Shown one piece after another: positions 41,704-50,533 of a stretch of DNA of 64,000 nucleotides; positions within the stretch are counted from its first letter, which is position 1, and every line of letters starts with the position of its first letter. The notes under the pieces are model-generated. The model did not search any database and was not told the DNA's origin. It worked only from the letters and a program-made list of their open reading frames with translations. The DNA is from Actinomycetota bacterium. GTDB lineage: Bacteria > Actinomycetota > Acidimicrobiia > Actinomarinales > Actinomarinaceae. The translations under genes were made by a program, and so were the position numbers. The DNA is taken from contig JACNGE010000014.1 in the NCBI GenBank assembly GCA_014384285.1, positions 1-64,000 on the forward strand, read 5' to 3'.

Positions 41704-42995
41704 TGACTTAGTTTAGTAAAGGAATCTAATTCATATACCGATAATATGTTCCAAATTAGCCAGTCCATACCTAAGTCTGAAGCAGCTTTAATGTTGTTTC
41801 TTATATCTTCATTACTGTGCCAAAAACCCTGTAAGAAGGGTCTAATTTTATTCTTATCTACACCCCTGTCTAGTGCATCTGTTAGTGCTGCTGTAATTAC
41901 TTCGTAAGGATATTTATTTGGGTTTTGAAATCCAAATGAGCCAGTTGGATAATGTGATGGGTAGACCATCGGTGATATAAAGTCTACATTCTGTACTATA
42001 GTTTCAAGATTCTGACCAATCCCTCCATCTTGTTTGTTTGTTAAAATGAAACCAAAGGTATCAGCTGAAAGCAAACAGCCTTCTTCATGAAGAAGCTTTC
42101 TTGATTTTGAAAGAAATGAGTTAATATTCATTGTCCTATTTTCAAAATTATTCTCAGTATCAAATTTCATATATTTACTATTAGAGTCGGGATATCTGAT
42201 GTAGTCGTATTGAATTTCGTCAAAACCTAGTCTGCAAGACTCTAGAGCAATATTTATGATGTACTCTTGAACTTTTAAACTTGATGGGTCTAAAAAGTAC
42301 TGTCCATTTTGTGAGTAAGGCTTATTTAATCTTGTGTCTAACACAGCTTCATCTGGAAAAACTTTAGCAAATAGAGGGTCTTGATAAACCACTAATCGCC
42401 CTATTAAATATAAGTCTTTGATTTCTTTAAGTTCCTGTAAATCACTTTTTGTATATTTAGCTCTTATATTTTCTAGATAAGAAACTTCATCAATCTCAGT
42501 ATCAAAAAGAATATGACCATTGTCTGTTTTGACATCAATTACAAGTGTATTTACATCCGTGCCAACGAGTATTTCGTTAATCTGCTCTCTTTTAGCATCA
42601 TTATTAAATAAATATCCGTTTAAGTAGACCCCTTTAATTTGATCATTCACTTCTTTGAATTCATTAATTCTCATAGAAGCATATATTGTTGCATTTTTTG
42701 AAGAGATCTCTTCTAGTTGAACCTCAAGATCTTCAACTAGACTTTTTCCATATTGATCTAAACCTGATGAAAAAGATGACACATCATAACCAGCCATTAT
42801 TATCTTGATCTGGTTTAAAGCAATTTTCTGTGAGGACACATATATAGTTGTTTCTGGTGTGCTAATTTGAGGAGTTTCAATATTATCTATTCCTACTTCT
42901 TCAATTGTTTTTTGAGGATATAAAAAAACTAGTAAAAAACCGAAAGTAAGTGTAAGTAAAAATAAACTAAACAAGAGATTCTTCATACACTCCAT
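41700..42995 (-). CDS. membrane-anchored DUF4015 glycosidase-like protein
   Basis: A 431-residue protein with an N-terminal signal anchor (LLFSLFLLTLTFGFLLVFLY), a short linker, and a TIM-barrel domain of the DUF4015 (putative glycosyl hydrolase) family. Markers are LVIDVKTDNGHILFD, LIGRLVVYQDPLFA, LGFDEIQYDYIRYPD and SPMVYPSHY, which hold the conserved acidic residues of the barrel. It is presumably exported and acts on an extracellular or wall polysaccharide, but no activity is established for the family. The start may be the first ATG or the ATG at residue 4. It forms an operon with the M20 gene. Confidence 0.85.
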   Translation of the reverse strand: MECMKNLLFSLFLLTLTFGFLLVFLYPQKTIEEVGIDNIETPQISTPETTIYVSSQKIALNQIKIIMAGYDVSSFSSGLDQYGKSLVEDLEVQLEEISSKNATIYASMRINEFKEVNDQIKGVYLNGYLFNNDAKREQINEILVGTDVNTLVIDVKTDNGHILFDTEIDEVSYLENIRAKYTKSDLQELKEIKDLYLIGRLVVYQDPLFAKVFPDEAVLDTRLNKPYSQNGQYFLDPSSLKVQEYIINIALESCRLGFDEIQYDYIRYPDSNSKYMKFDTENNFENRTMNINSFLSKSRKLLHEEGCLLSADTFGFILTNKQDGGIGQNLETIVQNVDFISPMVYPSHYPTGSFGFQNPNKYPYEVITAALTDALDRGVDKNKIRPFLQGFWHSNEDIRNNIKAASDLGMDWLIWNILSVYELDSFTKLSQ

Positions 42996-43037
42996 TTAAA
43001 TACAATATTTTCTAATTCAAAGTTTATGTGTTAGTTT

Positions 43038-43043
43038 TATAAT
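43038..43043 (+). promoter_or_regulatory. -10 box TATAAT before K+ channel gene
   Basis: A consensus TATAAT ends five bases before the ATG at 43049 and there is no ribosome site, consistent with a leaderless mRNA. Confidence 0.5.
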
Positions 43044-43048
43044 GACTT

Positions 43049-43798
43049 ATGTCAAATAGTTCATATAAAAAAGCTGAAAAGTTTTTTGAAGTCCCTGTGA
43101 TGGTTTCTGTTTTAATGCTGATTCCAGTATTAGTGATTGAATATACACAACAAACACTTGAACCTGTAGCCCTATATTTAAACTGGGGAATTTGGGTAGT
43201 TTTTTTGATGGAATATGGAGTCTTGTTTTTTCTATCAGAAAACAAGATTGAATTTATAAAATCTCACAAAATAGAATTAATAATTATAATTTTCTCATTT
43301 CCAATTGTTCCTGAAGGATTAGAATCTTCAGGTTTCCTAAGGTTTGCTAGGCTTCCAAGGTTACTGAATGGACTTAGATTTTTTAGATTAGCAGCATTAT
43401 TGAATCGTTTTGCCTCAACTGTTAAAGCTATATTTAATTCAAAAGGATTACGATTTATTGTTTATGCCACAATTGGTATAGTCCTATTTTTTGGTTTTCT
43501 TTTTTATATATCTGAACCAGGTGTAGAAACATATAGCGATGGGTTGTGGTGGGCATTAGTAACTATTACAACAGTTGGGTACGGAGACATAACTCCACTT
43601 ACAAATCTTGGTCGAATTATTGCTAGTACATTAATGATTATGGGTATAGGTTTTATTGCTACGATTACTGCTGCGGTATCTTCTTACTTTATTTCAAGTT
43701 TTGGAGATGATGACGTAACCATTAATGATTTAGCTAAAAAATTAGATAAACTAGAAGTAGAAATTCAACATTTAAAAAAGGAAAAATATGAAAAATGA
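43049..43798 (+). CDS. voltage-gated-type potassium channel
   Basis: A 249-residue six-helix channel subunit. The S4-like helix has regularly spaced arginines (RFARLPRLLNGLRFFRLAALLNRFA, here in outline), and the pore loop carries the K+ selectivity filter TTVGYGDIT near residue 180. It ends in a short coiled coil (KKLDKLEVEIQHLKKEK) that probably drives tetramer assembly. Overlap of 11 bases with the next gene suggests coupling. It would regulate membrane potential or K+ flux. Confidence 0.9.
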   Translation: MSNSSYKKAEKFFEVPVMVSVLMLIPVLVIEYTQQTLEPVALYLNWGIWVVFLMEYGVLFFLSENKIEFIKSHKIELIIIIFSFPIVPEGLESSGFLRFARLPRLLNGLRFFRLAALLNRFASTVKAIFNSKGLRFIVYATIGIVLFFGFLFYISEPGVETYSDGLWWALVTITTVGYGDITPLTNLGRIIASTLMIMGIGFIATITAAVSSYFISSFGDDDVTINDLAKKLDKLEVEIQHLKKEKYEK

Positions 43799-45479
43799 AC
43801 AATTAGTTAAACTATCAGATGATTTTTTTCAATACTCTTTGGACTCTTCACCCACTTCAGCAATATTGAGGGGACATAAAAGTTATTTTGATAAAATTGA
43901 AGAAATTTCTAAAGACCAATTTAATCATGAAACGGAGTTAGTAAATGATGCGATGGAAAAACTAGCTTCAATCGATTTTAATTCCCTTACAAACAGAGAA
44001 AAAGTTACTCATGGAATGCTTGAGTTTGCACTAAGTTCACAAAAAGATTCATTACTAGATAGGGGATGGGAGTATTCTGCTGGCGTTATCGGATTTACGG
44101 GCTTCCTAATTGACTACAATCAACAAATGTTTATTCCAGATTTAGAGTCAGCAGATCTACTCTTAAAAAGACTAGAGCTTTTTAAAAGGCTATATGGTCA
44201 AATTTCAACAGTCCAGAAAATTGGGTTAGATAATAATAGGGTCGCAACAGAGAGAAATCTTTTAAGGACAATAGACCAATTAGAAAATTATTTAGCCACT
44301 AGTCTTGAGTCAGACCCACTTCTTCTGGTTAATTTTTCACCTCAGATAACAGAACCACAAATCTCTAATTGGAAAGATGCAGCAAAAGAAATTATTCAGA
44401 CTCATGTCAGGCCTAGTGTTCTATCTTATTTAGAGCTCTTACGAACAGAACACCTTCCTAGAGGTAGATCTGATGCTGAACCAGGAATAATGTGGATTGA
44501 AGGTGGAGAAGAATCCTACTTGAGAAGTTTAAGAAAATTTACTGGTCATAAAGATATAACGGTCAAAGAAGTACATGAAATAGGTATGTCTGAAATTGAA
44601 AGATTAAAAGAAGAGTTTCTTGCAATTGGAAAAGGAGTATTTAATGAGGTCAATACACCTGAGGACGTAATCTACAAAATGCAAACAGATTCATCCATGA
44701 GGTATGAAAGTAAGGAACAAATGCTGCAGTTAGCAGTTGACACTATAGAGAGAGCTTACAAGCCTCTGGGGGATTGGTTTACAGTATTCCCTAAGTCTCC
44801 TTGCAAAGTTCTACCAGTGCCTTCTGAGGCGGAACAGCACGCACCTCCTGCTTACTATTTCCCTCCTTTGCCTGATGGTTCAAGAGATGGCACATATTTT
44901 TTAAACACATACAAAGCAGAGACAAAAAGCGTATTTGAGGCAGAATCTGTGGCTTTTCACGAAGCAATACCTGGGCATCACCTTGATAGAACAATTGCAG
45001 TTGAATTACAAGATGTTCCAAATTTCCAAAAATATGTGGCTTCGACAGCTTTTGTTGAGGGGTGGGGTCTATATTCAGAACAACTTGCTAACGAGATGGG
45101 ACTCTACTCTAATGATGTACAACAACTTGGAAGATTGGGAAATGACGCTTGGAGAGCATGTCGTTTGGTACTGGACACAGGAATGCATGGCATGGGATGG
45201 TCCCGAGACAAGGCCATAGACTTTTTTATAGCAAACTCACCTATTGAAGAATTAAACGCAAACATTGAAACAGACAGATACATTGCGTGGCCAGGGCAAG
45301 CATGTTCTTATAAAATGGGTCAGTTAAAAATTGAAGAACAAAGAAGAAAAGCTGAAGAAGCCCTTGGTGATAACTTTGACATTAGATATTTTCATGATGA
45401 AGTTTTATGTGATGGAGGAATAACACTTCCAATTTTAGAAAATAAAATTGAAGCCTTTATTTCAAAGCATAATGATTAA
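43788..45479 (+). CDS. DUF885-family metallopeptidase-like protein
   Basis: A 563-residue protein. The family zinc motif is VAFHEAIPGHHLDR (about residue 385), preceded by PPLPDGSRDGTYFLN and followed by STAFVEGWGLYSEQLANEMG, both DUF885 hallmarks that supply the third ligand. There is no signal peptide, so it is probably cytoplasmic. The family resembles gluzincin carboxypeptidases, but activity is poorly defined. It overlaps the channel gene by 11 bases. The 99-base spacer after it holds AT-rich sequence with no clear terminator. Confidence 0.87.
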   Translation: MKNEQLVKLSDDFFQYSLDSSPTSAILRGHKSYFDKIEEISKDQFNHETELVNDAMEKLASIDFNSLTNREKVTHGMLEFALSSQKDSLLDRGWEYSAGVIGFTGFLIDYNQQMFIPDLESADLLLKRLELFKRLYGQISTVQKIGLDNNRVATERNLLRTIDQLENYLATSLESDPLLLVNFSPQITEPQISNWKDAAKEIIQTHVRPSVLSYLELLRTEHLPRGRSDAEPGIMWIEGGEESYLRSLRKFTGHKDITVKEVHEIGMSEIERLKEEFLAIGKGVFNEVNTPEDVIYKMQTDSSMRYESKEQMLQLAVDTIERAYKPLGDWFTVFPKSPCKVLPVPSEAEQHAPPAYYFPPLPDGSRDGTYFLNTYKAETKSVFEAESVAFHEAIPGHHLDRTIAVELQDVPNFQKYVASTAFVEGWGLYSEQLANEMGLYSNDVQQLGRLGNDAWRACRLVLDTGMHGMGWSRDKAIDFFIANSPIEELNANIETDRYIAWPGQACSYKMGQLKIEEQRRKAEEALGDNFDIRYFHDEVLCDGGITLPILENKIEAFISKHND

Positions 45480-45578
45480 ACAAAAAGATAAGTAAGTTTT
45501 TTCTAGAGCCAATTAACCTACCGAAGCTAAATTTTTTTTAAAAATGAAATAATATTTCCTGTATCCACAAAGTTATTT

Positions 45579-45968
45579 TTATAACTTCCTTCTAATTGTT
45601 TTTTCAGTTTTTTTAACTATTTCATTTTTGTAGCTTTGGTGAATATCTTTTTCATTTTTACTATGTTGAATTTTTTCTTGACTAATTTCTTGCTGTAAAG
45701 ATAATACTTTTTCTTGCAACTCTTCGATTTTATCTCTCATTTCATAGATTATCTTTATTCCATCTAAATTTATACCTCTTTGAGATAAGTCCTGTATCTG
45801 AATTAGTTTATCTATGTCACTCTGCGAGTATCTCCTTGTCCCCCCACCAGTTCTGTAGGGTTTAATAAGACCTTTTTCTTCGTAGCTTCTGATGGTTTGT
45901 TGGTGTATGCCGGAAAGAGTAGAAGCTACAGATATAAAATAAATTGCGCTGGAACTTTCTCTATTCAT
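45579..45968 (-). CDS. hspR: MerR-family heat-shock repressor HspR
   Basis: A 129-residue regulator from the preferred start (MNRESSSAIYFIS), which overlaps the dnaJ stop by eight bases. The ORF track begins 11 residues earlier. The MerR-type helix-turn-helix is clear: VASTLSGIHQQTIRSYEEKGLIKPYRTGGGTRRYS, in outline, then IDLDGI-like coiled coil. HspR represses the dnaK operon and uses DnaK as corepressor in Actinomycetota. The C-terminal half is a long coiled coil with a very basic tail. Placement as the last gene of the operon is the standard autoregulated arrangement. Confidence 0.9.
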   Translation of the reverse strand: MNRESSSAIYFISVASTLSGIHQQTIRSYEEKGLIKPYRTGGGTRRYSQSDIDKLIQIQDLSQRGINLDGIKIIYEMRDKIEELQEKVLSLQQEISQEKIQHSKNEKDIHQSYKNEIVKKTEKTIRRKL

Positions 45969-47037
45969 ACAAATAATCTCTAGGATTATCTCCTGATTCA
46001 AATTGGTCTCTAAAGCTTTCCAGATGTTTTTTTGCTGACCTTGAGAGATTTTGTGGAGGATTTAGATAAACTTTTACGTACAAATCTCCAGATCTTCTTC
46101 CTTGAGGAGTTATCCCCTCACCTTTAACTTTAAAAGTTTTACCACTAGGTGTTCCAGGAGGAATTTTAAGTGATATTTGTTTTTCTAGAGTTGGAATCTT
46201 AATTGTTGCACCCAGTGCAGCTTCAGTAAACAAAAGAGGTGCTTCTAAAATTAAATCACTCCCGTTTCTTTTAAAATATTTATGTGGCTCTACTGCTATT
46301 TGGACCAATAAATCCCCATCTGGGGCATTGTTGTCACCAGGTCCTCCGTATCCGCGTAGTCTTATAACTGTACCATTGTCGACACCTGCCGGTATTTTGA
46401 CCTTTACAGTCTCATTTTTTATTACTATTCCTTGTGCTTTACAGGTTTTACACTGTTTATCAATTACATTTCCTTGACCTCTACAAGCTTGACATGGTTG
46501 AGCGAACGAAAAAAATCCTTGGTTAGAAGCTGTTTGACCGGAACCTCCACAGATATTACATGTGTGGTAGGCAGTACCATTTTCTGAACCATTTCCTCTA
46601 CAATCTGTGCATACTACTTCTTTCCTAAGTGGAACTTTTGTCTCTAGTCCAGAAGCTGATTCAACAAAGGAAATAGTAAGGTTAGTTTGGTAGCTTTGAC
46701 CCTTTCTTCTTCCTGCACCTCCAAAACCAAAAATGTCTCCTAAATTTCCAAAAATATCTCCAAGATCATCAACATTAAAACCACCTTGTCCTCCAAAAGC
46801 TGAGGGACCCATGGCTCTAACTTGATCATATTCTTGACGTTTTTGTTGATCCGTTAATACTGCACTCGCTTCAGAAATATCTTTAAACCTTTTTTCAGCT
46901 TCTGGATTATCAGGGTTTAAGTCGGGATGATTTTCTCTGGCTAACTTCTTATAATTTTTTTTAATTTCGTCTAAAGATGCATTTTCTGAAACACCTAAGA
47001 TTTTATAGAAATCTTTTTCTAACCAATCCCTATTCAC
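45961..47037 (-). CDS. dnaJ: chaperone DnaJ
   Basis: A 358-residue co-chaperone. The J domain has the ENHPDLNP HPD motif, then a Gly/Phe-rich linker (FGGQGGFNVDDLGDIFG), and four CXXC zinc pairs at about residues 142-205 (CTDCRGNG, CNICGGSG, CQACRGQG, CKTCKAQG). The client-binding beta domains follow. It delivers unfolded protein to DnaK and stimulates its ATPase. It overlaps grpE by eight bases and hspR by eight. Confidence 0.95.
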   Translation of the reverse strand: MNRDWLEKDFYKILGVSENASLDEIKKNYKKLARENHPDLNPDNPEAEKRFKDISEASAVLTDQQKRQEYDQVRAMGPSAFGGQGGFNVDDLGDIFGNLGDIFGFGGAGRRKGQSYQTNLTISFVESASGLETKVPLRKEVVCTDCRGNGSENGTAYHTCNICGGSGQTASNQGFFSFAQPCQACRGQGNVIDKQCKTCKAQGIVIKNETVKVKIPAGVDNGTVIRLRGYGGPGDNNAPDGDLLVQIAVEPHKYFKRNGSDLILEAPLLFTEAALGATIKIPTLEKQISLKIPPGTPSGKTFKVKGEGITPQGRRSGDLYVKVYLNPPQNLSRSAKKHLESFRDQFESGDNPRDYLYE

Positions 47038-47542
47038 TATGAACTTTCACCATAGCTGGTCTTAAAAGCCGACCATCTATTTCGTACCCTTTTCTTAAAA
47101 CCTCTCCAACAACTTCTTTCTCGCCTTCTCCACTTTTTTCTACAGCTTCATGAAAAGCGGGATCAAACAATGAACCCTCCCCAGGAACTTCCTTAACATT
47201 AAACGTATCAAAAAAAGCCTGAGCCATTTTATATAGAGCTGAAATTTCACCAGGAGTATCTTCTTGTGACATTGCTATTTCAAAGTTGTCAATTAAAGGA
47301 AGTAAAGAAGAAATGATCATTGAAAGTGAGGTTACCGTACTCATCATCTTTTCTTTTTCAGCTCTTTTTTTAAAGTTGTCAAAATCAGCTGCAAGTCTTA
47401 AGTAGTCGTCTTTCATTTTTTCATACTGTTCTAATGGAACAGTATGGTCTGAAGTTTCCTCTGAAGTTTCCTCTGAAGTTTCCTCTGAAGTTTCCTCTGA
47501 AGTTTCTAGATTATCGGAATTATTATTCTCATCCTTACTCAT
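47030..47542 (-). CDS. grpE: nucleotide exchange factor GrpE with EETS repeat
   Basis: A 170-residue GrpE. The N-terminus is a low-complexity acidic tail made of five 12-base repeats (EETS in protein), then a long helix ([21 protein letters not shown]) and the beta domain ending [23 protein letters not shown], which opens the DnaK nucleotide site. Its start overlaps the dnaK stop by eight bases. Repeat length is a multiple of three, so copy changes would only alter tail length. Confidence 0.95.
   Translation of the reverse strand: MSKDENNNSDNLETSEETSEETSEETSEETSDHTVPLEQYEKMKDDYLRLAADFDNFKKRAEKEKMMSTVTSLSMIISSLLPLIDNFEIAMSQEDTPGEISALYKMAQAFFDTFNVKEVPGEGSLFDPAFHEAVEKSGEGEKEVVGEVLRKGYEIDGRLLRPAMVKVHSE
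47448..47507. repeat. 5 x 12-bp tandem repeat in grpE
   Basis: TCTGAAGTTTCC is repeated five times in direct tandem (the last unit ends T instead of C). It encodes the GrpE N-terminal EETS run and could change copy number by slippage without a frameshift. Confidence 0.9.
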
Positions 47543-49352
47543 CTTCTTCTACAACTTCACCCTCAACTACGTCACCATCTTGCGGTTCATTTGAAGAGTT
47601 ATCTTCGGCATCTTGTTGGGCTTCAGCATATAGCTTTTCTGCAAATGATTGACTTGCTTTAGTTAGCTCTTCGATTCCATTTTTTATATCTTCAAGAGAT
47701 GCTTCTTCATTTTCTAAGACTTTAGAGAGAGCATCCTTCCCAGCATTGATTGCAGCTACTTCCTCATCAGTAGCCTTATCTTTATTTTCTTCAAGCATTT
47801 TTTCAGTAGAAGTTACCATACCTTCAGCTAAGTTACGAGTTTCTATAATTTCTTTTTTCTGAGCATCTTCATTAGCATGAGTTTCGGCATCTTTAATCAT
47901 TCTCTCAATCTCATCATCTTCGAGAGCACTTCCTCCTGTGATAGTAATGTTCTGTTCTTTTCCAGTACCGAGGTCTTTAGCATTTACATTAACTATACCG
48001 TTAGCATCTATATCAAAAGTCACTTCAATTTGTGGAGTACCTTGTTTTGCTGACGGTATTTCAGTAAGTTTAAATTTGCCTAAAGACTTATTTCCAGAAG
48101 CCATTTCTCTTTCGCCTTGTAAGACATGAATCTCTACCTCAGTCTGACCATCTTCTGCAGTGGTAAATGTTTCAGATCTTTTTGTTGGTATAGTTGTATT
48201 TCTTTCAATCATTTTTGCAACTATTCCACCCTTTGTTTCCACACCTAAAGTTAAGGGAGTTACATCGAGAAGCAAAACATCTTTGACATCTCCTTTTAGC
48301 ACACCAGCTTGTATTGCAGCACCCGAAGCTACAACTTCATCAGGATTAACTCCTTTATGGGGATCTTTACCCGTCATACTTTTAACCAAGGCCTGAATAG
48401 ATGGAATTCTAGTAGAACCTCCAACTAGTATTATGTGTTCAATATCAGAGTAAGATAATCCAGCATCCTCTATAGCTTTATTTACTGGAGCTTTTGTTCT
48501 TTCAACTAAATCAGCTGTAATTTTCTCAAACTCACTTCTTGATAATTTTTCTAGTAAGTGTTGTGGGCCAGCATCATTTGCAGTTATGAATGGAAGGTTA
48601 ATTTCAGTTTCACTTGTTGAAGAAAGTTCAATTTTTGCTTTCTCAGCCCCTTCTTTTATTCGCTGCATAGCCATTTTGTCTGTAGAAATATCTATACCAG
48701 TTGAAGATTTAAATTTTTCAACCAGCCAATCCATAACTTTTTCATCCCAGTCATCTCCGCCTAACTTAGAGTCACCCGCTGTTGATTTCACTTCAAAAAC
48801 ACCTTCAGATATTTCTAAGACAGAAACATCAAAAGTTCCACCTCCTAAGTCATATACAAGTATTTTTTGATCTTCACTATTTTCTAAACCATAAGCTAAA
48901 GATGCCGCTGTAGGTTCATTAATAATTCTTAATACGTTTAAACCTGCAATTTTCCCTGCTTCTTTTGTTGCTTGTCTTTCGGCATCATTAAAATATGCCG
49001 GCACAGTTATTACAGCCTCTGTAACATCCTCACCTAAATATGCTTCTGCATCAGTTTTTAATTTTTGAAGAATTCTTGCTGAAATCTCCTGTGGGGTATA
49101 TTCTTTACCCTCAAAACTTTCTTTCCACGATGTTCCTATCTCTCTTTTGATAGACCTAATTGTGTTATCAGGGTTTGTTATAGCTTGTCTTTTAGCAAGT
49201 TCACCAACCAATACTTCACTTCCTTTGAAAGCTACAATCGAAGGTGTAGTTCTGTTTCCTTCTGCATTAGCTATAACCGCAGGCTCTCCACCCTCAAGTA
49301 CAGCTACAACGCTATTTGTTGTTCCTAGGTCAATTCCTACTGCTTTTCCCAT
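47535..49352 (-). CDS. dnaK: chaperone DnaK (Hsp70)
   Basis: A 605-residue Hsp70. ATPase motifs: [13 protein letters not shown] at the start, the [30 protein letters not shown] region and [14 protein letters not shown]. The substrate domain includes [11 protein letters not shown] and the [15 protein letters not shown] loop, with the helical lid reaching an acidic C-terminus ending [10 protein letters not shown] ribosome site (AAAGGAA) precedes the ATG. The 33 bases before it separate it from the mini zinc-knuckle gene, with which it probably shares a promoter. Confidence 0.97.
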   Translation of the reverse strand: MGKAVGIDLGTTNSVVAVLEGGEPAVIANAEGNRTTPSIVAFKGSEVLVGELAKRQAITNPDNTIRSIKREIGTSWKESFEGKEYTPQEISARILQKLKTDAEAYLGEDVTEAVITVPAYFNDAERQATKEAGKIAGLNVLRIINEPTAASLAYGLENSEDQKILVYDLGGGTFDVSVLEISEGVFEVKSTAGDSKLGGDDWDEKVMDWLVEKFKSSTGIDISTDKMAMQRIKEGAEKAKIELSSTSETEINLPFITANDAGPQHLLEKLSRSEFEKITADLVERTKAPVNKAIEDAGLSYSDIEHIILVGGSTRIPSIQALVKSMTGKDPHKGVNPDEVVASGAAIQAGVLKGDVKDVLLLDVTPLTLGVETKGGIVAKMIERNTTIPTKRSETFTTAEDGQTEVEIHVLQGEREMASGNKSLGKFKLTEIPSAKQGTPQIEVTFDIDANGIVNVNAKDLGTGKEQNITITGGSALEDDEIERMIKDAETHANEDAQKKEIIETRNLAEGMVTSTEKMLEENKDKATDEEVAAINAGKDALSKVLENEEASLEDIKNGIEELTKASQSFAEKLYAEAQQDAEDNSSNEPQDGDVVEGEVVEEDE

Positions 49353-49385
49353 TTTTATATTCCTTTCTTAAAATTTATTTTGTTT

Positions 49386-49589
49386 TTAAAAGTTTGGTTC
49401 TTGATCTCTTGATAAATGCCCTCTTACTCTTGGATAGGAGACAGGGGAATGCAAGAAACAGAATTTTTTCTTATTGTAAATGCTTATTTGTGTCTCACAT
49501 GTTGCAAAATCACAAACACGACCAGATGTATATTTTTTTGATCGTCTAACTCCAGGTTTTACTGAAGAAGCTGTTAATGTTCCACTCAT
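49386..49589 (-). CDS. mini zinc-knuckle protein (paralog B)
   Basis: A 67-residue basic protein paralogous to the one at 25842-26036: same C-X4-C-X12-C-X2-H spacing, the TQISIYNK block and SYPRVRG near the end. It is the first gene before dnaK on the same strand, with 33 bases between, so it is likely the leading cistron of the heat-shock operon. An inverted repeat and a -10 box lie upstream. A role alongside chaperones or under stress is inferred only from position. A strong ribosome site (AAGGAAGGA) precedes its ATG. Confidence 0.8.
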   Translation of the reverse strand: MSGTLTASSVKPGVRRSKKYTSGRVCDFATCETQISIYNKKKFCFLHSPVSYPRVRGHLSRDQEPNF

Positions 49590-49615
49590 TTTTTATCCTT
49601 CCTTATCTATGTGTT

Positions 49616-49621
49616 ATTATA
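49616..49621 (-). promoter_or_regulatory. -10 box TATAAT of heat-shock operon
   Basis: On the minus strand TATAAT lies about 27 bases upstream of the paralog B start, giving a roughly 20-base leader with a ribosome site. An inverted repeat lies immediately upstream of it. A good -35 was not found. Confidence 0.5.
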
Positions 49622-49626
49622 CATAT

Positions 49627-49650
49627 AATCTAAGTAATAATACTTAGATT
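49627..49650. promoter_or_regulatory. inverted repeat, possible HspR operator
   Basis: AATCTAAGT-N6-ACTTAGATT is a perfect 9-bp inverted repeat between the -10 box and the expected -35 position of the zinc-knuckle/dnaK operon. It resembles the HspR element (CTTGAGT-N7-ACTCAAG) only partly: same inner AGT/ACT but different bases and a spacer one base shorter. It is the best operator candidate present. Confidence 0.45.
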
Positions 49651-49741
49651 TATATAAAATATAGTACAACCTAAATTTTATGCAAACTTTTTTATAATTT
49701 TTTCAAAAAATCATAGTATTAAACATTCTTTTATATGGTGA

Positions 49742-49747
49742 TAATAT
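49742..49747 (+). promoter_or_regulatory. -10 box TAATAT before proC
   Basis: TAATAT ends six bases before the proC ATG at 49754, giving a leaderless start. Confidence 0.5.
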
Positions 49748-49753
49748 TAAATA

Positions 49754-50533
49754 ATGGCTAATTTGGATATTCATATTGTAGGCATTGGCAACCTTGGTTC
49801 GTCATTAGTTTCTGGTTTAAACAATATAGATGACAACCTATCGCTCTATTTATATGATCAAAAACCTGAGCTATCGCCATTAAGGCACTCAGTAATTCAA
49901 AATGAAATTTCATCAATTAAATCTGGAGTTGTAATTCTATGCATAAAGCCAAAAGATATAAAAGAATTTATACAGTCAAACGCACACAAAATTTCTAAAG
50001 ATGTTTTAATTTGTAGCGTCCTGGCAGGAGTAGAGATTAACTATCTTGAGAAATCTTTTAGTAATAACATTATTAGATTGATGCCCAACTTAGCAATTAA
50101 AGATAATTCTGGATTCATTCCGTATGCCAAAAACTACAAAGAAGACTATCTTTCATTTTTGAATGTCCTTGAAAGACTTGGGAAAATTTCAGAATATGAT
50201 GAAAATCTATTTCATGTTATTACAGCTATTTACGGAAGTGGTCCAGCCTGGTATTTAGAGCTTTCATCAAAAATAGTAGATGCTGCAGCAGCTTCTGGTC
50301 TAGAACGAAGTGAAGCAAATAAAATTATTAAAGAACTTATTAAGTCTTTAGACTCATTACTTTCAGATGATGAATTTAGCGAAACCGTAGCAAAGATCAA
50401 GTCTCCAAATGGTACTACAGAAGCTGGTCTCAATTCGCTAGATAGCGATTCTTTTGATAAGATTATTCTCAATGCTATTAACTCCGCTACATTCAAATCC
50501 AAAACCATATCTCGAGAAATAGATAATGAATAG
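49754..50533 (+). CDS. proC: pyrroline-5-carboxylate reductase
   Basis: Final step of proline synthesis. The NADP Rossmann motif is VGIGNLGSSLVSGL at the N-terminus, and LMPNLAIKDNSG follows. The C-terminal dimerisation signature is GSGPAWYLELSSKIVDAA, then SPNGTTEAGLNSL. Its 259 residues are normal. The stop overlaps the EtfD-like start by eight bases, though the two functions are not obviously linked. Confidence 0.93.
   Translation: MANLDIHIVGIGNLGSSLVSGLNNIDDNLSLYLYDQKPELSPLRHSVIQNEISSIKSGVVILCIKPKDIKEFIQSNAHKISKDVLICSVLAGVEINYLEKSFSNNIIRLMPNLAIKDNSGFIPYAKNYKEDYLSFLNVLERLGKISEYDENLFHVITAIYGSGPAWYLELSSKIVDAAAASGLERSEANKIIKELIKSLDSLLSDDEFSETVAKIKSPNGTTEAGLNSLDSDSFDKIILNAINSATFKSKTISREIDNE

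Noticed and set aside
45480-45578. possible terminator between the convergent DUF885 and hspR genes
   Set aside because: There are T and A runs but no GC-paired stem.
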